From contig DASPIW010000005.1 in NCBI GenBank assembly GCA_035628915.1, positions 62,001 through 126,000 of the forward strand: a stretch of 64,000 bases of DNA. The letters run 5' to 3'. The notes beneath the pieces are model-generated. The model was not told the origin of the DNA and made no database searches. It worked only from the letters and a program-made list of their open reading frames with translations. A program made the position numbers and the translations under genes. Shown in pieces: positions 22,981 through 31,806 of the stretch. Each line of letters opens with the position of its first letter. Positions within the stretch are counted from its first letter, which is position 1. This DNA comes from JARBUG01 sp035628915. GTDB lineage: Bacteria; Bacillota; Sulfobacillia; Symbiobacteriales; Symbiobacteriaceae.

Positions 22981-24729
22981 CTAGGTCTCCTCCTCGTTGT
23001 TGCTGGGGGGGACCCGCCACCCCATCACTTTTTCGGCCTGCCGCTGCTTGTCCCGGGGTCGGGCGAGCGTCGGGCGCTTGTCGAGCAGGAACGTCGGGCC
23101 CCGCAGCATGTTATCGGGGTTCCCGGGCTGGGGGGGACCCATGGGCGCCAGGTAGGGCACGCCAAAACTCTTGAGTGAGACGGCGTGGACGGAGAAGGCA
23201 AAGAGACCGATGGCCACGCCATACAGCCCCAGGGTCGCCCCGAGAAAAATCATGACAAAGCGGGATACCCGGATGACCAGGTTGAGCGAGTAGTCGGGGA
23301 TCGTGAAGGAGCCCAGCGCCGTAGTGGCCACGATGATGATCAGAATCGGACTGATGATCGACGCTTCCACCGCTGCCTGCCCCAGGATGAGGGCGCCCAC
23401 AATGCCGATGGTTTGGCCCAGCTGCGAAGGCACACGGATGGCGCCTTCCCGAATCACTTCAAAGGCGACTTCCATCATCAGCACTTCCAGCGTCGCCGGA
23501 AAGGGCACTTGCTCGCGCGATGCGGCAATGGCCGTCAGCAGGGCCGGTGGGATCATTTCGTGGTGGTAGTCGGCGATGGCAATGTAAAGCGCGGGCAGCA
23601 GCAAGGTAATCACCAGCCCGAGCGTCCGGACAATCCGCAGGAAGGTGCCGAACGGCCATTTGACGTAGTAGTCCTCCGGAATGCGCAGAAAGTCGGTAAG
23701 AACGGCCGGTACGATCAGGGCCAGGGGGCTGCCTTCCATCAGGATGGCAACCCGCCCTTCGGCCAGGGCTGCGGCGGTGCGGTCGGGCCGCTCCGTCGCC
23801 TGCAGGGTCGGAAAGAGGCCCTGGGGGGAGTCCTCGATCAACTGCTCCAACTGGCCGGTTTCCAGCAGCAAGTCGGTATCCACGTGGGCGATGCGCCGCC
23901 GGACTTCCTCAAGGAGTGCGGGGCTGACGAGCCCTTTGAGATAGACCACAGCAATGTCCGTGCGCGACCGGCGCCCAATTTTCCCCGGTTCGAATATCAG
24001 GTCCGGGGTCATCAGGCGGCGCCGGATGAGCGTGGTGTTAATCTTGAGGACTTCCGTGAACCCTTCCTGCGGACCCCGCAGAACGCCCTCGTTCAAGGGG
24101 CGCTCGACCGCGCGCATGGGCCACTTGCGGACTTCCACCAGCAGAATGCCCGGCGCCGTCTCGACCAGCAGCGCGCACATGCCGGAGACGATGCCGGATA
24201 TGACGAGGCCCAGAGAATGGACGTGCTCGACCTGGCGCCCGGGCATCAGCGTTTCATCGACCTGGCGCAGCAGTTCGAGTCCGGTCCTCAGGCTGCCCTG
24301 GAGGCGGGTCTGCGTCATTAACGGCTCGATGATGGCAAGCTCCACCGATTGGCTGTCCACGAGGCCGTCGACGAAGACCGCGTAGACCCTTCTTCCCGGT
24401 GAGGCGGGTAGCACCAGCTTGCGGATGACCAGCCCGGACGTTTCCCGGTGGTGCAGGGCGGCCCGCAGCCGCTCCACCGTGATCTCCACATCGTCCGTGA
24501 GGTCGCCTTGCAGGGGATTGAGCAGCTGGTCGATATGCCGCTCGGCTGCGGCGGCGCGCATCTGCACCTCCCGGGTCGGCGTCAGGTCCGCCGTGGGCAG
24601 TTCCGTGCTTACCGTGACGTCTGGTTTCCCGCCGGGGGGCGGCGGCTGCTGCAGCGAGAACTGCTGGGGCTGCGCCGGCCGCTTTCTTGGGTCGAAGAGC
24701 TGGTTCAGAAAGTCGAATAGCTGGCGCAC
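22981..24729 (-). CDS. gerA: Spore germination protein, GerA family
   Basis: A 582-aa receptor subunit: a cytoplasmic N-terminal domain (about 60-330, with DDVEITVERLRAAL and VYAVFVDGLVDSQ), four or more C-terminal helices, and the family segments AVLTDFLRIPEDYYVKWPFG, EQVPFPATLEVLMMEVAFE and GIVGALILGQAAVEA. The GTG at 24729 lies behind GGGAGGG; the longer frame to 24846 is an Arg/Pro-rich artefact read through the upstream hairpin. It leads the gerABC unit. Confidence 0.92.
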   Translation of the reverse strand: MRQLFDFLNQLFDPRKRPAQPQQFSLQQPPPPGGKPDVTVSTELPTADLTPTREVQMRAAAAERHIDQLLNPLQGDLTDDVEITVERLRAALHHRETSGLVIRKLVLPASPGRRVYAVFVDGLVDSQSVELAIIEPLMTQTRLQGSLRTGLELLRQVDETLMPGRQVEHVHSLGLVISGIVSGMCALLVETAPGILLVEVRKWPMRAVERPLNEGVLRGPQEGFTEVLKINTTLIRRRLMTPDLIFEPGKIGRRSRTDIAVVYLKGLVSPALLEEVRRRIAHVDTDLLLETGQLEQLIEDSPQGLFPTLQATERPDRTAAALAEGRVAILMEGSPLALIVPAVLTDFLRIPEDYYVKWPFGTFLRIVRTLGLVITLLLPALYIAIADYHHEMIPPALLTAIAASREQVPFPATLEVLMMEVAFEVIREGAIRVPSQLGQTIGIVGALILGQAAVEASIISPILIIIVATTALGSFTIPDYSLNLVIRVSRFVMIFLGATLGLYGVAIGLFAFSVHAVSLKSFGVPYLAPMGPPQPGNPDNMLRGPTFLLDKRPTLARPRDKQRQAEKVMGWRVPPSNNEEET

Positions 24730-24802
24730 GGCGTTCTTCCCTCCCGGGCCCGACGCAATATACCTGGGAGTATTGACCGGTGCGCTGCCCGGTAAACACG
24801 AA

Positions 24803-24832
24803 GCAGCCCGACGGCGCCGGCCGTCGGGCTGC
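24803..24832. terminator. Strong hairpin upstream of gerA
   Basis: GCAGCCCGACGG / CCGTCGGGCTGC, a perfect 12-bp stem with a 6-base loop. There is no clear U-tract on the minus strand, so it may be a leader structure of gerA rather than a terminator. Confidence 0.45.
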
Positions 24833-24919
24833 GAACACCGCGGCAACTCCCTAGGCCGGAGTTAGCCCAGCTACTTGCGCAGCAGCTACAGCAGTCCGGA
24901 CAGGACCAAACTGGACAAC

Positions 24920-24947
24920 AAGCCGCCGGAGGGACTACCGGCGGCTT
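24920..24947 (-). terminator. Terminator of the orphan GerB gene
   Basis: AAGCCGCCGG / CCGGCGGCTT, a perfect 10-bp stem 3 bases past the stop at 24950. The following bases on the minus strand (GTTGTCC) are only weakly U-rich. Confidence 0.55.
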
Positions 24948-24949
24948 TC

Positions 24950-26050
24950 TCATGGAGCCGTACCGGCCCGGCGCAGCACCGCAATTAGCAACAGGAGCGG
25001 GGGTAGAAAGCTCCCTAACACAGCACTCAACGGCAAATAGACCCCGATGAGGAACGCGTCTAAGATCGGTTTGTTGGGAAACGCCAATTCGGCAGTAAGC
25101 CAGATGCCCAGGCTCGCAATCGGTAAGACTCTCACTAGCTGTATTCGCCGCCGGGAGAACTGCACCAGTCCGTGCGACGCCAGCAGCAGAAACAGGGCCT
25201 CCCGGACATAGGTCCCGGCCAGCCACTGGTGGACCGCCATCAAATCCGTCCGCTCAAAAAAGCGGGCAAAGCTGACCATCAACCATTGTTTAAACGTTGG
25301 ATGGGTCATGTTCTGAGCCGTCCGATAGCCGAACGTTGCAATGGCCCCGGCCACGGGCCCGACTGAAGTCACCACGGCGAACAGAAGGGCCGCCACGTAC
25401 CAGCGCCATGCTTTGGCACGCTCCTCGCGCACTACATACGGATGAAACTGGGCCAGAATCGACAGTTCGCCGAGGTAGCCCACCTCAAGCAAGGTGACTG
25501 CGAGTAAGGGCCCAAAGCCGTGTTGGAGCACCGGCAGCAGAAGCCCATAGTCCTTGCCGTGCCCGGTGCCGATGGAGACAAAGATGCCGAACGCCGTCAC
25601 CAGCGCCAACGTGAACTGGTTGACGCGGGCGAGGACATCCAGGCCGCCCCTCGCAGAATAGAGGACCGCCGCCAGGTACAGACCGCCCGTGACCCACGAT
25701 GGTGTCTCCGGCAGGATGCTGTCGACAAGCCAGTCCGTGGTGTTCCGAAGTGTAAAGATGGCTGCCAGATAGAAATAGGCGATATACACCGCTCCCACGA
25801 CATAGCCCGCGTAACCGAGCAGTTGCGGGAGGTACTCGGTCAGCGTCTGACCCGGGAAGCGTTGCCCCAGGCGGTATAGCGACCAAACGGCCAGCAGGCC
25901 GAACGGCAATGCCGCCAAGCCACCAAGCCATGCGTCGCGCCCCCCGGCTGCAATGAACTGAGTGGCCGCCAGGGCGTGGCCGGTCATGGCGACCGCACCG
26001 GCAGCCAGCAACCCGGCCTGTGCCGCGGATATTTCCCAGCGCGTCTTCAT
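24950..26050 (-). CDS. Second GerB-family spore germination permease (orphan)
   Basis: A 366-aa membrane protein with about ten helices. It matches the GerB/endospore germination permease family: EISAAQAGLLAAGAVAM at the N-terminus, FPGQTLTEYLPQLLGYAGYV, LGELSILAQFHPYV. It differs clearly from the gerB at 21865. The ATG at 26050 is 8 bases after AAGGGTGAG. It lies directly upstream of gerA on the same strand but is separated by two hairpins, so it may be expressed separately and supply an alternative B subunit that changes germinant specificity (inference). Confidence 0.85.
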   Translation of the reverse strand: MKTRWEISAAQAGLLAAGAVAMTGHALAATQFIAAGGRDAWLGGLAALPFGLLAVWSLYRLGQRFPGQTLTEYLPQLLGYAGYVVGAVYIAYFYLAAIFTLRNTTDWLVDSILPETPSWVTGGLYLAAVLYSARGGLDVLARVNQFTLALVTAFGIFVSIGTGHGKDYGLLLPVLQHGFGPLLAVTLLEVGYLGELSILAQFHPYVVREERAKAWRWYVAALLFAVVTSVGPVAGAIATFGYRTAQNMTHPTFKQWLMVSFARFFERTDLMAVHQWLAGTYVREALFLLLASHGLVQFSRRRIQLVRVLPIASLGIWLTAELAFPNKPILDAFLIGVYLPLSAVLGSFLPPLLLLIAVLRRAGTAP

Positions 26051-26133
26051 GCCCACGGCTCACCCTTTCATCATCCTGTGCCAAGGCGTGCACCTTGGCG
26101 TAGGATTCCCACACTTTCATCCACCAATCAGAA

Positions 26134-26160
26134 GGCCGCCAGGAGAGGTTCCTGGCGGCC
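26134..26160 (-). terminator. Terminator-like hairpin
   Basis: GGCCGCCAGG / CCTGGCGGCC, a perfect 10-bp stem with a 7-base loop, 6 bases past the stop of the gene at 26167 and followed by TTCTGATT on the minus strand. Confidence 0.6.
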
Positions 26161-26166
26161 GCTGCG

Positions 26167-27012
26167 CTATTTCTGACCGGCGGCCCAGGCGGCAAATGCT
26201 CTTGCCGCCGCCGCCCGGAGTTCGTCAAGGGAACTGCCGAAATCCACGTCGCTTTCGAGACGCATGTGGTCTTCCACGAACGCCTCCTGCTCCTCCAGCC
26301 CGTCCACGAAGCCCGCATAGTCAGCGAGCAGGTCGGGCGGCAGGAGCCGCTCCGGCGCGCACAGGTAGGTACGGCATTGCAGGGGCATGTGGGCGGGGGG
26401 AAGGGTGCAGCCCCGGCTCGGGTCGTGGTAAACGCAGATGCCCCCCTTCAGATTGGGGTGCCACTTGACGCCGTCCATTTCGCCCGGCTGAGCCAGGACA
26501 TTGGCGATTAACTCGTCGTTGCCGGCGAGCAGCACGGCACCGATGTCCGCCAACGACCAGGCGCAGCCTTCGCCGCAGCAGCCCCAGCGGGCGTCGCCGG
26601 CGAAAATGCACGCCATGCATTTACCGCTGCAGACCCTTGCCGTGGTGTAATCCGTACCGCCGAACTCACCTTCGGACGGACCGTCGTCTTCGCCGGGAAT
26701 ATGGTCTTCCCGCTTGCCGTCGGCCCGCAGCGTGTAGCCTTCGGAGACCAGCACTGAAGTCAGCGTGTGTGCCAGCTCCCTGGCTCTGCCCAGCGATGTA
26801 CCATCCGGAAGGGGAATGCTGGCCCGGGCATAGCGGTCGCCGGTGTCGGGGTCGGTCTCCCGCGTCAGGTCGGCGGCGCCCGGGGGCGGAATCTCCGCAG
26901 GCATGCCGCCGGCCCGCCGGGCGCCGGCCGCATAGCGCCTGTCCCACCACGCCCGGGTCACCCGTTCGCCCTTCTGTAACGCCATGATGATCTCTACGGT
27001 GTATGCGGTCAC
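26167..27012 (-). CDS. Cysteine-rich YkgJ-like zinc/iron-binding protein
   Basis: A 281-aa protein. The central part has two cysteine clusters, CSGKCMACIF...CCGEGCAW (about 125-150) and GICVYHDPSRGC then PLQCRTYLC. The pattern resembles YkgJ-type CxxCC...CR.YLC proteins, predicted to bind Zn or an Fe-S cluster. The N-terminal 110 residues (PPPGAADLTRETDPDTGDRY) are unlike that family. The GTG at 27012 follows AGGAGAG at about 7 bases. It lies upstream of the orphan gerB gene and downstream of a flavin-fold gene on the same strand. Role unknown. Confidence 0.55.
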   Translation of the reverse strand: MTAYTVEIIMALQKGERVTRAWWDRRYAAGARRAGGMPAEIPPPGAADLTRETDPDTGDRYARASIPLPDGTSLGRARELAHTLTSVLVSEGYTLRADGKREDHIPGEDDGPSEGEFGGTDYTTARVCSGKCMACIFAGDARWGCCGEGCAWSLADIGAVLLAGNDELIANVLAQPGEMDGVKWHPNLKGGICVYHDPSRGCTLPPAHMPLQCRTYLCAPERLLPPDLLADYAGFVDGLEEQEAFVEDHMRLESDVDFGSSLDELRAAAARAFAAWAAGQK

Positions 27013-27050
27013 TTACAACTCTCCTCTTGCACGGAGCATGCCCATTTCCT

Positions 27051-27572
27051 CTACACAGGGAACAGATGGCGCCACGGTTCGGCCACCGCCATCGGCCGGC
27101 GCTTGCCCGTCATCCGGTCTACCTCAATCCTAAAGACGGCGGTGGCGCCGAGCATCGGCCAGCCGGAAGGGCGTTCCCAGGCGGGGTCGGCGTATTTGGC
27201 CATCATCGCCTTGAGGGCGATGATCTTCTCGGCGTCATCTGCCACCAGCGTGCAGGTGCCGAACGCGATGACGCTTTCGAAAGAAACGCTGGTGTCGCAC
27301 TGCGATTGGGTGCCCGTGGGGAAGACCGGCCCCGGCTGGTCCACTTCAAAGCAGACCTTGGGATTGGCCTCAATTGTGGTGAGGGTGTGGCCACGGGCGG
27401 TGGTGCCGTGGAAGTAGATGAAGCCATTGCAGAGGGCGTACATTTTGGGCACGACATAGGGCCAGCCGTCGGGATCCGCCGTGCCCAGGCGGCCCACGTA
27501 GCCATTCTCCAGCAGGCGCTGTGAATCTTCCGCGCTCATCTCCCGGTCGGTGCGGCGAAGCGTGTGCTCCAT
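27051..27572 (-). CDS. Pyridoxamine-5'-phosphate-oxidase-like FMN split-barrel protein
   Basis: A 173-aa protein with the split-barrel pattern of the NimA/PNPOx-like family: GYVGRLGTADPDGWPYVVP, FIYFHGTTARGHT, NPKVCFEVDQPG and SVSFESVIAFG. Members bind FMN, F420 or heme and include 5-nitroimidazole reductases; substrate unclear. The ATG at 27572 lies 6 bases after AAGGAGAC. It is divergent from the formate transporter gene, with about 170 bases of shared regulatory space between them. Confidence 0.8.
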   Translation of the reverse strand: MEHTLRRTDREMSAEDSQRLLENGYVGRLGTADPDGWPYVVPKMYALCNGFIYFHGTTARGHTLTTIEANPKVCFEVDQPGPVFPTGTQSQCDTSVSFESVIAFGTCTLVADDAEKIIALKAMMAKYADPAWERPSGWPMLGATAVFRIEVDRMTGKRRPMAVAEPWRHLFPV

Positions 27573-27741
27573 ATCAGTGTCTCCTTGACATGTTGCTCTT
27601 GGCACGCTTCGACTTTTGTACGCCTGCAACCTGCCTGGACGGTTATTGAAACAGTGGCCTTTATGGACTGGTGTGGATCGCATGGTGCCCCTACAATAGG
27701 AAAAGTTGTCCCGAGGCATTCTCAAGGAGGATTTCAATAAA

Positions 27742-28617
27742 ATGGCTGAGCACTCATCGCATCAGGATTCGTACACACCGGTTGAGATCGCCCGTAAGGT
27801 TGAGCAGTACGGCATCACCAAGGGGAACCTTCCGTTCGGCAAGGTTGCCCTGCTCGCCATCATGGCCGGTGCCTTTGTCGCCATGGGTTGCATTTTCTAC
27901 ATCACCGTGACCGCCGACTCGAAGCTTACCTATGGCATGACGATGCTGATCGGCGGCCTCTGCTTCAACCTTGGCCTGATGCTGTGCGTCATCGCCGGTG
28001 CGGAGCTTTTCACCGGCAACAGCCTCCTGAGCCTCGCCTGGGCGCAGAAGAAGATCACACTTGGGCAAGTGCTCCGCAACTGGGCACTGGTCTGGACTTT
28101 CAACTTTGTGGGGTCGCTGATCATGGTGGCCCTGCTGTACTACTCGCAGGCCTGGGCCGGCGGGGGAAACGCCGTGGGCGCCCGGGCCCTCTATGTCGGC
28201 GCTTCCAAGGCCTCGCTGGCCCCGGGCATCGTCTTCCTGAGGGGTATGATTGCGAACGTCATGGTCTGCCTCGCTTCCTGGATGGCTTACAGCGGCCGGA
28301 CCGTGACCGACAAGTTCATGGGCATGTTCCTGCCCATCACGGCCTTTGTGGCCGGTGGATACGAGCACTCCATTGCCAACATGTTCTTCATCCCCTTTGC
28401 GATGCTGGTCAAGGGCAATGCGGCGGTGGCGGCCATGCCGGGGGTGCCGGTCGAGAAACTGCACTACCTGACCGGCGGCTATTTCGCTCAGAATCTGTTC
28501 TTCTCCACGCTGGGCAACCTGGTGGGCGGCGCCCTTCTGGTCGGACTCGTGTACTGGACGATTTACCTGCGCAGTGATTCCGGCGCCAGCAGCGCCAAGT
28601 CGAAGGCAGCAGCATAG
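27742..28617 (+). CDS. Formate/nitrite transporter (FNT family)
   Basis: A 291-aa pentameric-channel-type protein with six helices. FNT signatures are GKVALLAIMAGAFVAMG, GAELFTGNSLL, NWALVWTFNFVGSL and AGGYEHSIANMFF. It moves formate or nitrite across the cytoplasmic membrane. Given the NAD-linked formate dehydrogenase operon 1.4 kb downstream, a FdhC/FocA-like formate role is favoured over nitrite. AAGGAGG precedes the ATG by 11 bases. A single-gene unit with a strong terminator. Confidence 0.88.
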   Translation: MAEHSSHQDSYTPVEIARKVEQYGITKGNLPFGKVALLAIMAGAFVAMGCIFYITVTADSKLTYGMTMLIGGLCFNLGLMLCVIAGAELFTGNSLLSLAWAQKKITLGQVLRNWALVWTFNFVGSLIMVALLYYSQAWAGGGNAVGARALYVGASKASLAPGIVFLRGMIANVMVCLASWMAYSGRTVTDKFMGMFLPITAFVAGGYEHSIANMFFIPFAMLVKGNAAVAAMPGVPVEKLHYLTGGYFAQNLFFSTLGNLVGGALLVGLVYWTIYLRSDSGASSAKSKAAA

Positions 28618-28627
28618 CGGAAGTCAA

Positions 28628-28658
28628 GTGGGAGGCCTGCATGGCCTCCCACCTTTTT
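28628..28658 (+). terminator. Rho-independent terminator
   Basis: Perfect stem GTGGGAGGCC / GGCCTCCCAC, 5-base loop, then CTTTTTC. Confidence 0.9.
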
Positions 28659-28662
28659 CTAT

Positions 28663-29202
28663 CTACGACTGATAGTGAAGGATCATGGAGAGCCGAGCCG
28701 GGCCGGTCCCCGAGTTATGGTACGCATGGGGGCGGTCAGCCTTGAAGCGGATGGAATCACCCGTACCGACGGTAAACTCCTCGCTGCCGACCCTGAGGGT
28801 CAATTCGCCTTCAAATACGGTGATGAACTCCTGGGTCCCCGCACCATGTGCATCAGCGCTCAGATAGGCGCCGCGCTCCATCTCCACGGTATACATCTCG
28901 AAAGGGCGGCCTTCTTCATACGGGAAGAACGGGTAAATGCGGTACCGCCCCGCATCTTCGATCAGCGGCGTGACAGTGCTCCGCTCAACGACGAGTGTAT
29001 CGGGCTGGGGCGAGTTGATCAGCGCGGTGAACGAGACCTTCAGGCCACCGGCGATCTTCCAGACCGTTGCGACGGTCGGGTTTGACTCGCCCCGCTCAAT
29101 CTGCCCGAGCATGCTCTTGCTGACACCCGTGACCTCGGCCACGCGCTCCAGGCTTAGTTTCTTTTCTTCCCGCAAACGCCGCAGGTTGTTGGCGATCGCC
29201 AT
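28663..29202 (-). CDS. XRE-family regulator with C-terminal cupin
   Basis: A 179-aa regulator: an N-terminal HTH (NNLRRLREEKKLSLERVAEV, TGVSKSMLGQIERGESNPTV) and a C-terminal cupin (about 105-179: GTQEFITVFEGELTLRVGSEE...FKADRPHAYHNSG). This architecture commonly controls an adjacent exporter or catabolic gene in response to a small ligand held in the cupin. It is divergent from the LysE-type exporter. A TTG at 29217, behind AAGGGGTGA, is an alternative start adding five residues. Confidence 0.88.
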   Translation of the reverse strand: MAIANNLRRLREEKKLSLERVAEVTGVSKSMLGQIERGESNPTVATVWKIAGGLKVSFTALINSPQPDTLVVERSTVTPLIEDAGRYRIYPFFPYEEGRPFEMYTVEMERGAYLSADAHGAGTQEFITVFEGELTLRVGSEEFTVGTGDSIRFKADRPHAYHNSGTGPARLSMILHYQS

Positions 29203-29273
29203 GTTCAGTGGCTCCAAAGCCAATTTCACCCCTTGAATGGTGGGATCTGGCGGTGTATGATCAGGTCGCCGGA

Positions 29274-29303
29274 CGTTATAACGCACGTCGATTACAGTAT
29301 AAC
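29274..29303. promoter_or_regulatory. Divergent promoter/operator between XRE-cupin and LysE genes
   Basis: The perfect palindrome CGTTATAACG (29274-29283) and a second GTATAAC (29297-29303) lie between the two divergent genes. TATAAC/TATACT -10-like hexamers are present on both strands. A site for the XRE-cupin regulator is a natural inference. Confidence 0.45.
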
Positions 29304-29332
29304 ACACAAGGCGCAGAAGGAGGTCGTTTGCG

Positions 29333-29914
29333 ATGGATTGGGTGGCCTTTACGTCGTACATTTTTGTGGCATCGTTTACCCCCGGGCCGAACAACATCAT
29401 GTCGATGACCAACGGCATCCGGGTTGGGCTGCGAAAGTCATTGCGGTTCAATCTCGGGGTCGCTGCCGGGTTCTTCGTGCTGATGGCGCTCTGCAGTTAC
29501 CTCAGCCTGGCGCTCGCGAGCCTGCTGCCCCGGTTCCGGCTGGCCATGAGCCTGGTGGGCGCCGCGTACATGCTCTTCCTGGCGGTCAAGGTCGCGTTTA
29601 GCACAGATAGCGCGCCGGAGGCCGCAAGCGAAGCGCCCAGCTCATTTTGGGCCGGCCTGGGACTGCAGTTCCTGAATCCGAAAGGGATCATGTACGCGCT
29701 TACGGTCGTCGGCAACTTCCTGCTGCCGCACTTCCGGTCGCAAGCGTTCCTCCTGGTCGCGCTGGTCCTGCTAGGTTTCTTCGCCTTCATCTCAACGACC
29801 TCCTGGTCGCTCTTCGGGGCCACCTTTCAGCGCCTGCTCACCCGCCACCGGCGGCCGTTCAACGCCGCGATGGGACTCCTCCTGGCCTATTGCGCCGTCT
29901 CTGCCTTCCTGTAG
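29333..29914 (+). CDS. LysE/RhtB-family amino-acid or metabolite exporter
   Basis: A 193-aa protein with about six helices. The hallmark SFTPGPNNIMSM is near residue 15, followed by GLRKSLRFNLGVAAGFFV and LQFLNPKGIMYALTVVG. It exports amino acids or related small metabolites; the FNPKG/TPGPNN pattern is close to the cysteine/O-acetylserine exporter branch. AAGGAGG precedes the ATG at 8 bases. Probably controlled by the divergent XRE-cupin gene. Confidence 0.85.
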   Translation: MDWVAFTSYIFVASFTPGPNNIMSMTNGIRVGLRKSLRFNLGVAAGFFVLMALCSYLSLALASLLPRFRLAMSLVGAAYMLFLAVKVAFSTDSAPEAASEAPSSFWAGLGLQFLNPKGIMYALTVVGNFLLPHFRSQAFLLVALVLLGFFAFISTTSWSLFGATFQRLLTRHRRPFNAAMGLLLAYCAVSAFL

Positions 29915-30012
29915 AAGCGGGGCGGGGCTGTAAATGAGCACTTCGGAGCATGGCCGTTGGAATTGCGTAAGATTACGATGAAGAGGAATCTCTTCTGGGA
30001 GGGGGCTGCCGC

Positions 30013-31800
30013 ATGGCAGAACGGCGGGTCCGCATCCTGATCGGCGCCGGGACCTGCGGAGTCGCAGCGGGCGCCGGGGCCGTCTGGACCGCAGCCGAAC
30101 TGGCGCTGGCCGACCTGGGTCTCAGTCACGTGCCGGTCATCGGAGTGGGCTGTATTGGCTATTGCCAGGAAGAACCGCTGTTGGACGTGGAAATCGAAGG
30201 GCGCCGGTTCACCTACCGGCGAGTCAAGGCCGATCAGGTCAAACGCATCTTTCAGAAGCATCTTGTCGACGGCAAACCGGCCTCCGAGCTGCTCCTCGGC
30301 GAATGCATCGACGGTCCGAATCCATATCCGCATCTGCCGTTCTACGCCGGTCAGGTGCGGGTGGCGACCCGCAACTGCGGCTTTATCGATCCCAGCAGCC
30401 TCGCCGACTATGAGGCCCGGGGCGGCTACCAGGCCCTGCGCAAGGCGCTGGCCACAGAGCCGCTGGAGATCGTACAGGCCGTCAAGGCTGCGGGCCTCCG
30501 GGGCCGTGGCGGCGCCGGGTTTTCCACGGGCCGCAAGTGGGAACTGGCGGCGCAGTCACCGGGCCCGCACAAGTACTTGATCTGCAACGCCGACGAGGGC
30601 GACCCGGGGGCGTTCATGGACCGCTCCATTTTGGAAGGCGATCCGCACGCTGTCATTGAGGGCATGATCATCGGCGCCCGGGCCACTGGGGCCGACGAGG
30701 GCTACATTTACTGCCGGGCCGAATACCCGCTGGCCCTGGAGCGGCTCAGGGACGCCATCGCTCAGGCAGAGCAGGCCGGTTACCTGGGCAGTTCGATTTT
30801 GAACACCGATTTCAGCTTCCACCTGCACCTCAAGGAGGGTGCAGGCGCTTTCGTGTGCGGCGAGGAGACGGCGCTGATGGCTTCAATCGAAGGGCGCCGC
30901 GGCATGCCCCGCCCCCGTCCGCCCTATCCGGCGCAAGCCGGCCTATTCGGCTTGCCCTCCAACATCAACAACGTCGAGACCCTGGCCAACATCCCCCACA
31001 TCATCCTGAACGGGGCCGACTGGTACGCTGCCATGGGTACCCAGGGCTCCAAGGGCACGAAGGTCTTTGCCCTTACCGGGCAGGTCAACCGGACCGGACT
31101 GGCGGAAGTGCCCATGGGCATCACAATCCGGGAAGTCGTCTACGACATTGGCGGCGGCATTCCAAACGACCGGGAACTAAAGGCGGTACAGATCGGCGGC
31201 CCCTCCGGCGGCTGTCTGCCTGCCCGCCTGCTCGACCTCCCGATTGACTACGAGTCGCTGCAGCGTGAAGGGGCGATTATGGGTTCCGGCGGCATGGTTG
31301 TGGTAGATGAGACGACCTGCATGGTCGACTTTGCCCGCTTCTTCATGGCTTTCTGCGCCCGGGAGTCCTGCGGCAAGTGTACCCCTTGCCGGGAAGGCAC
31401 TACCCGCATGCTAGAGATTCTAACCCGCATCTGCGACGGCGAGGGGACCCTGGCTGACCTGGAGCGGTTGGAGCGCCTCGCGAAGAACGTGCGTATCACG
31501 TCGCTCTGCGGTCTCGGCCAGTCGGCGCCCAACCCTGTGCTCTCGACCCTGACCCATTTCCGGGAGGAGTTCGAGGCGCATATTCTTGAGCACCGTTGTC
31601 CGTCGGGCGTGTGCAAGAAGCTGATCAGCTATCGCATTGAGGAAGAAAAGTGCACCGGCTGCGTCCTGTGCGCCCGCAACTGCCCGGTGGAGGCGATTAC
31701 GGGCGAGAAGCGGCAGCCGCACAAGATCGACCCGGAGATCTGCATCAAGTGCGGGGCCTGTTTCGACGTCTGCAAGTTCGGCGCAGTGCTTAGGGGGTGA
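30013..31800 (+). CDS. NuoF/HydB-like NADH-binding subunit of formate dehydrogenase
   Basis: A 595-aa diaphorase subunit. The N-terminal thioredoxin-like domain has GTCGVAAGA and GCIGYC cysteines (Cys15, 47, 51). The NuoF core binds FMN and NADH (GLRGRGGAGFSTGRKW, CNADEGDPGAFMDR, GAGAFVCGEETALM). A [4Fe-4S] site follows in ESCGKCTPCREG. The C-terminus has two ferredoxin-type clusters (CTGCVLCARNCP and CIKCGACFDVCK). It passes electrons between the catalytic subunit and NAD. It is 6 bases upstream of fdhA, first gene of the three-gene operon. Such a subunit also occurs in bifurcating hydrogenases. Confidence 0.92.
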   Translation: MAERRVRILIGAGTCGVAAGAGAVWTAAELALADLGLSHVPVIGVGCIGYCQEEPLLDVEIEGRRFTYRRVKADQVKRIFQKHLVDGKPASELLLGECIDGPNPYPHLPFYAGQVRVATRNCGFIDPSSLADYEARGGYQALRKALATEPLEIVQAVKAAGLRGRGGAGFSTGRKWELAAQSPGPHKYLICNADEGDPGAFMDRSILEGDPHAVIEGMIIGARATGADEGYIYCRAEYPLALERLRDAIAQAEQAGYLGSSILNTDFSFHLHLKEGAGAFVCGEETALMASIEGRRGMPRPRPPYPAQAGLFGLPSNINNVETLANIPHIILNGADWYAAMGTQGSKGTKVFALTGQVNRTGLAEVPMGITIREVVYDIGGGIPNDRELKAVQIGGPSGGCLPARLLDLPIDYESLQREGAIMGSGGMVVVDETTCMVDFARFFMAFCARESCGKCTPCREGTTRMLEILTRICDGEGTLADLERLERLAKNVRITSLCGLGQSAPNPVLSTLTHFREEFEAHILEHRCPSGVCKKLISYRIEEEKCTGCVLCARNCPVEAITGEKRQPHKIDPEICIKCGACFDVCKFGAVLRG

Positions 31801-31806
31801 TGGCAG

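Noticed and set aside
23185..24321. 378-aa plus-strand frame opposite gerA
   Set aside because: Antisense shadow of a clear GerA-family gene; no motif or ribosome site.
30013..30180. Loss of a [2Fe-2S] cysteine in the NuoF-like N-terminal domain
   Set aside because: The GTCG plus GCxGxC pattern with three visible cysteines is normal for this subfamily of NuoF/HydB proteins.
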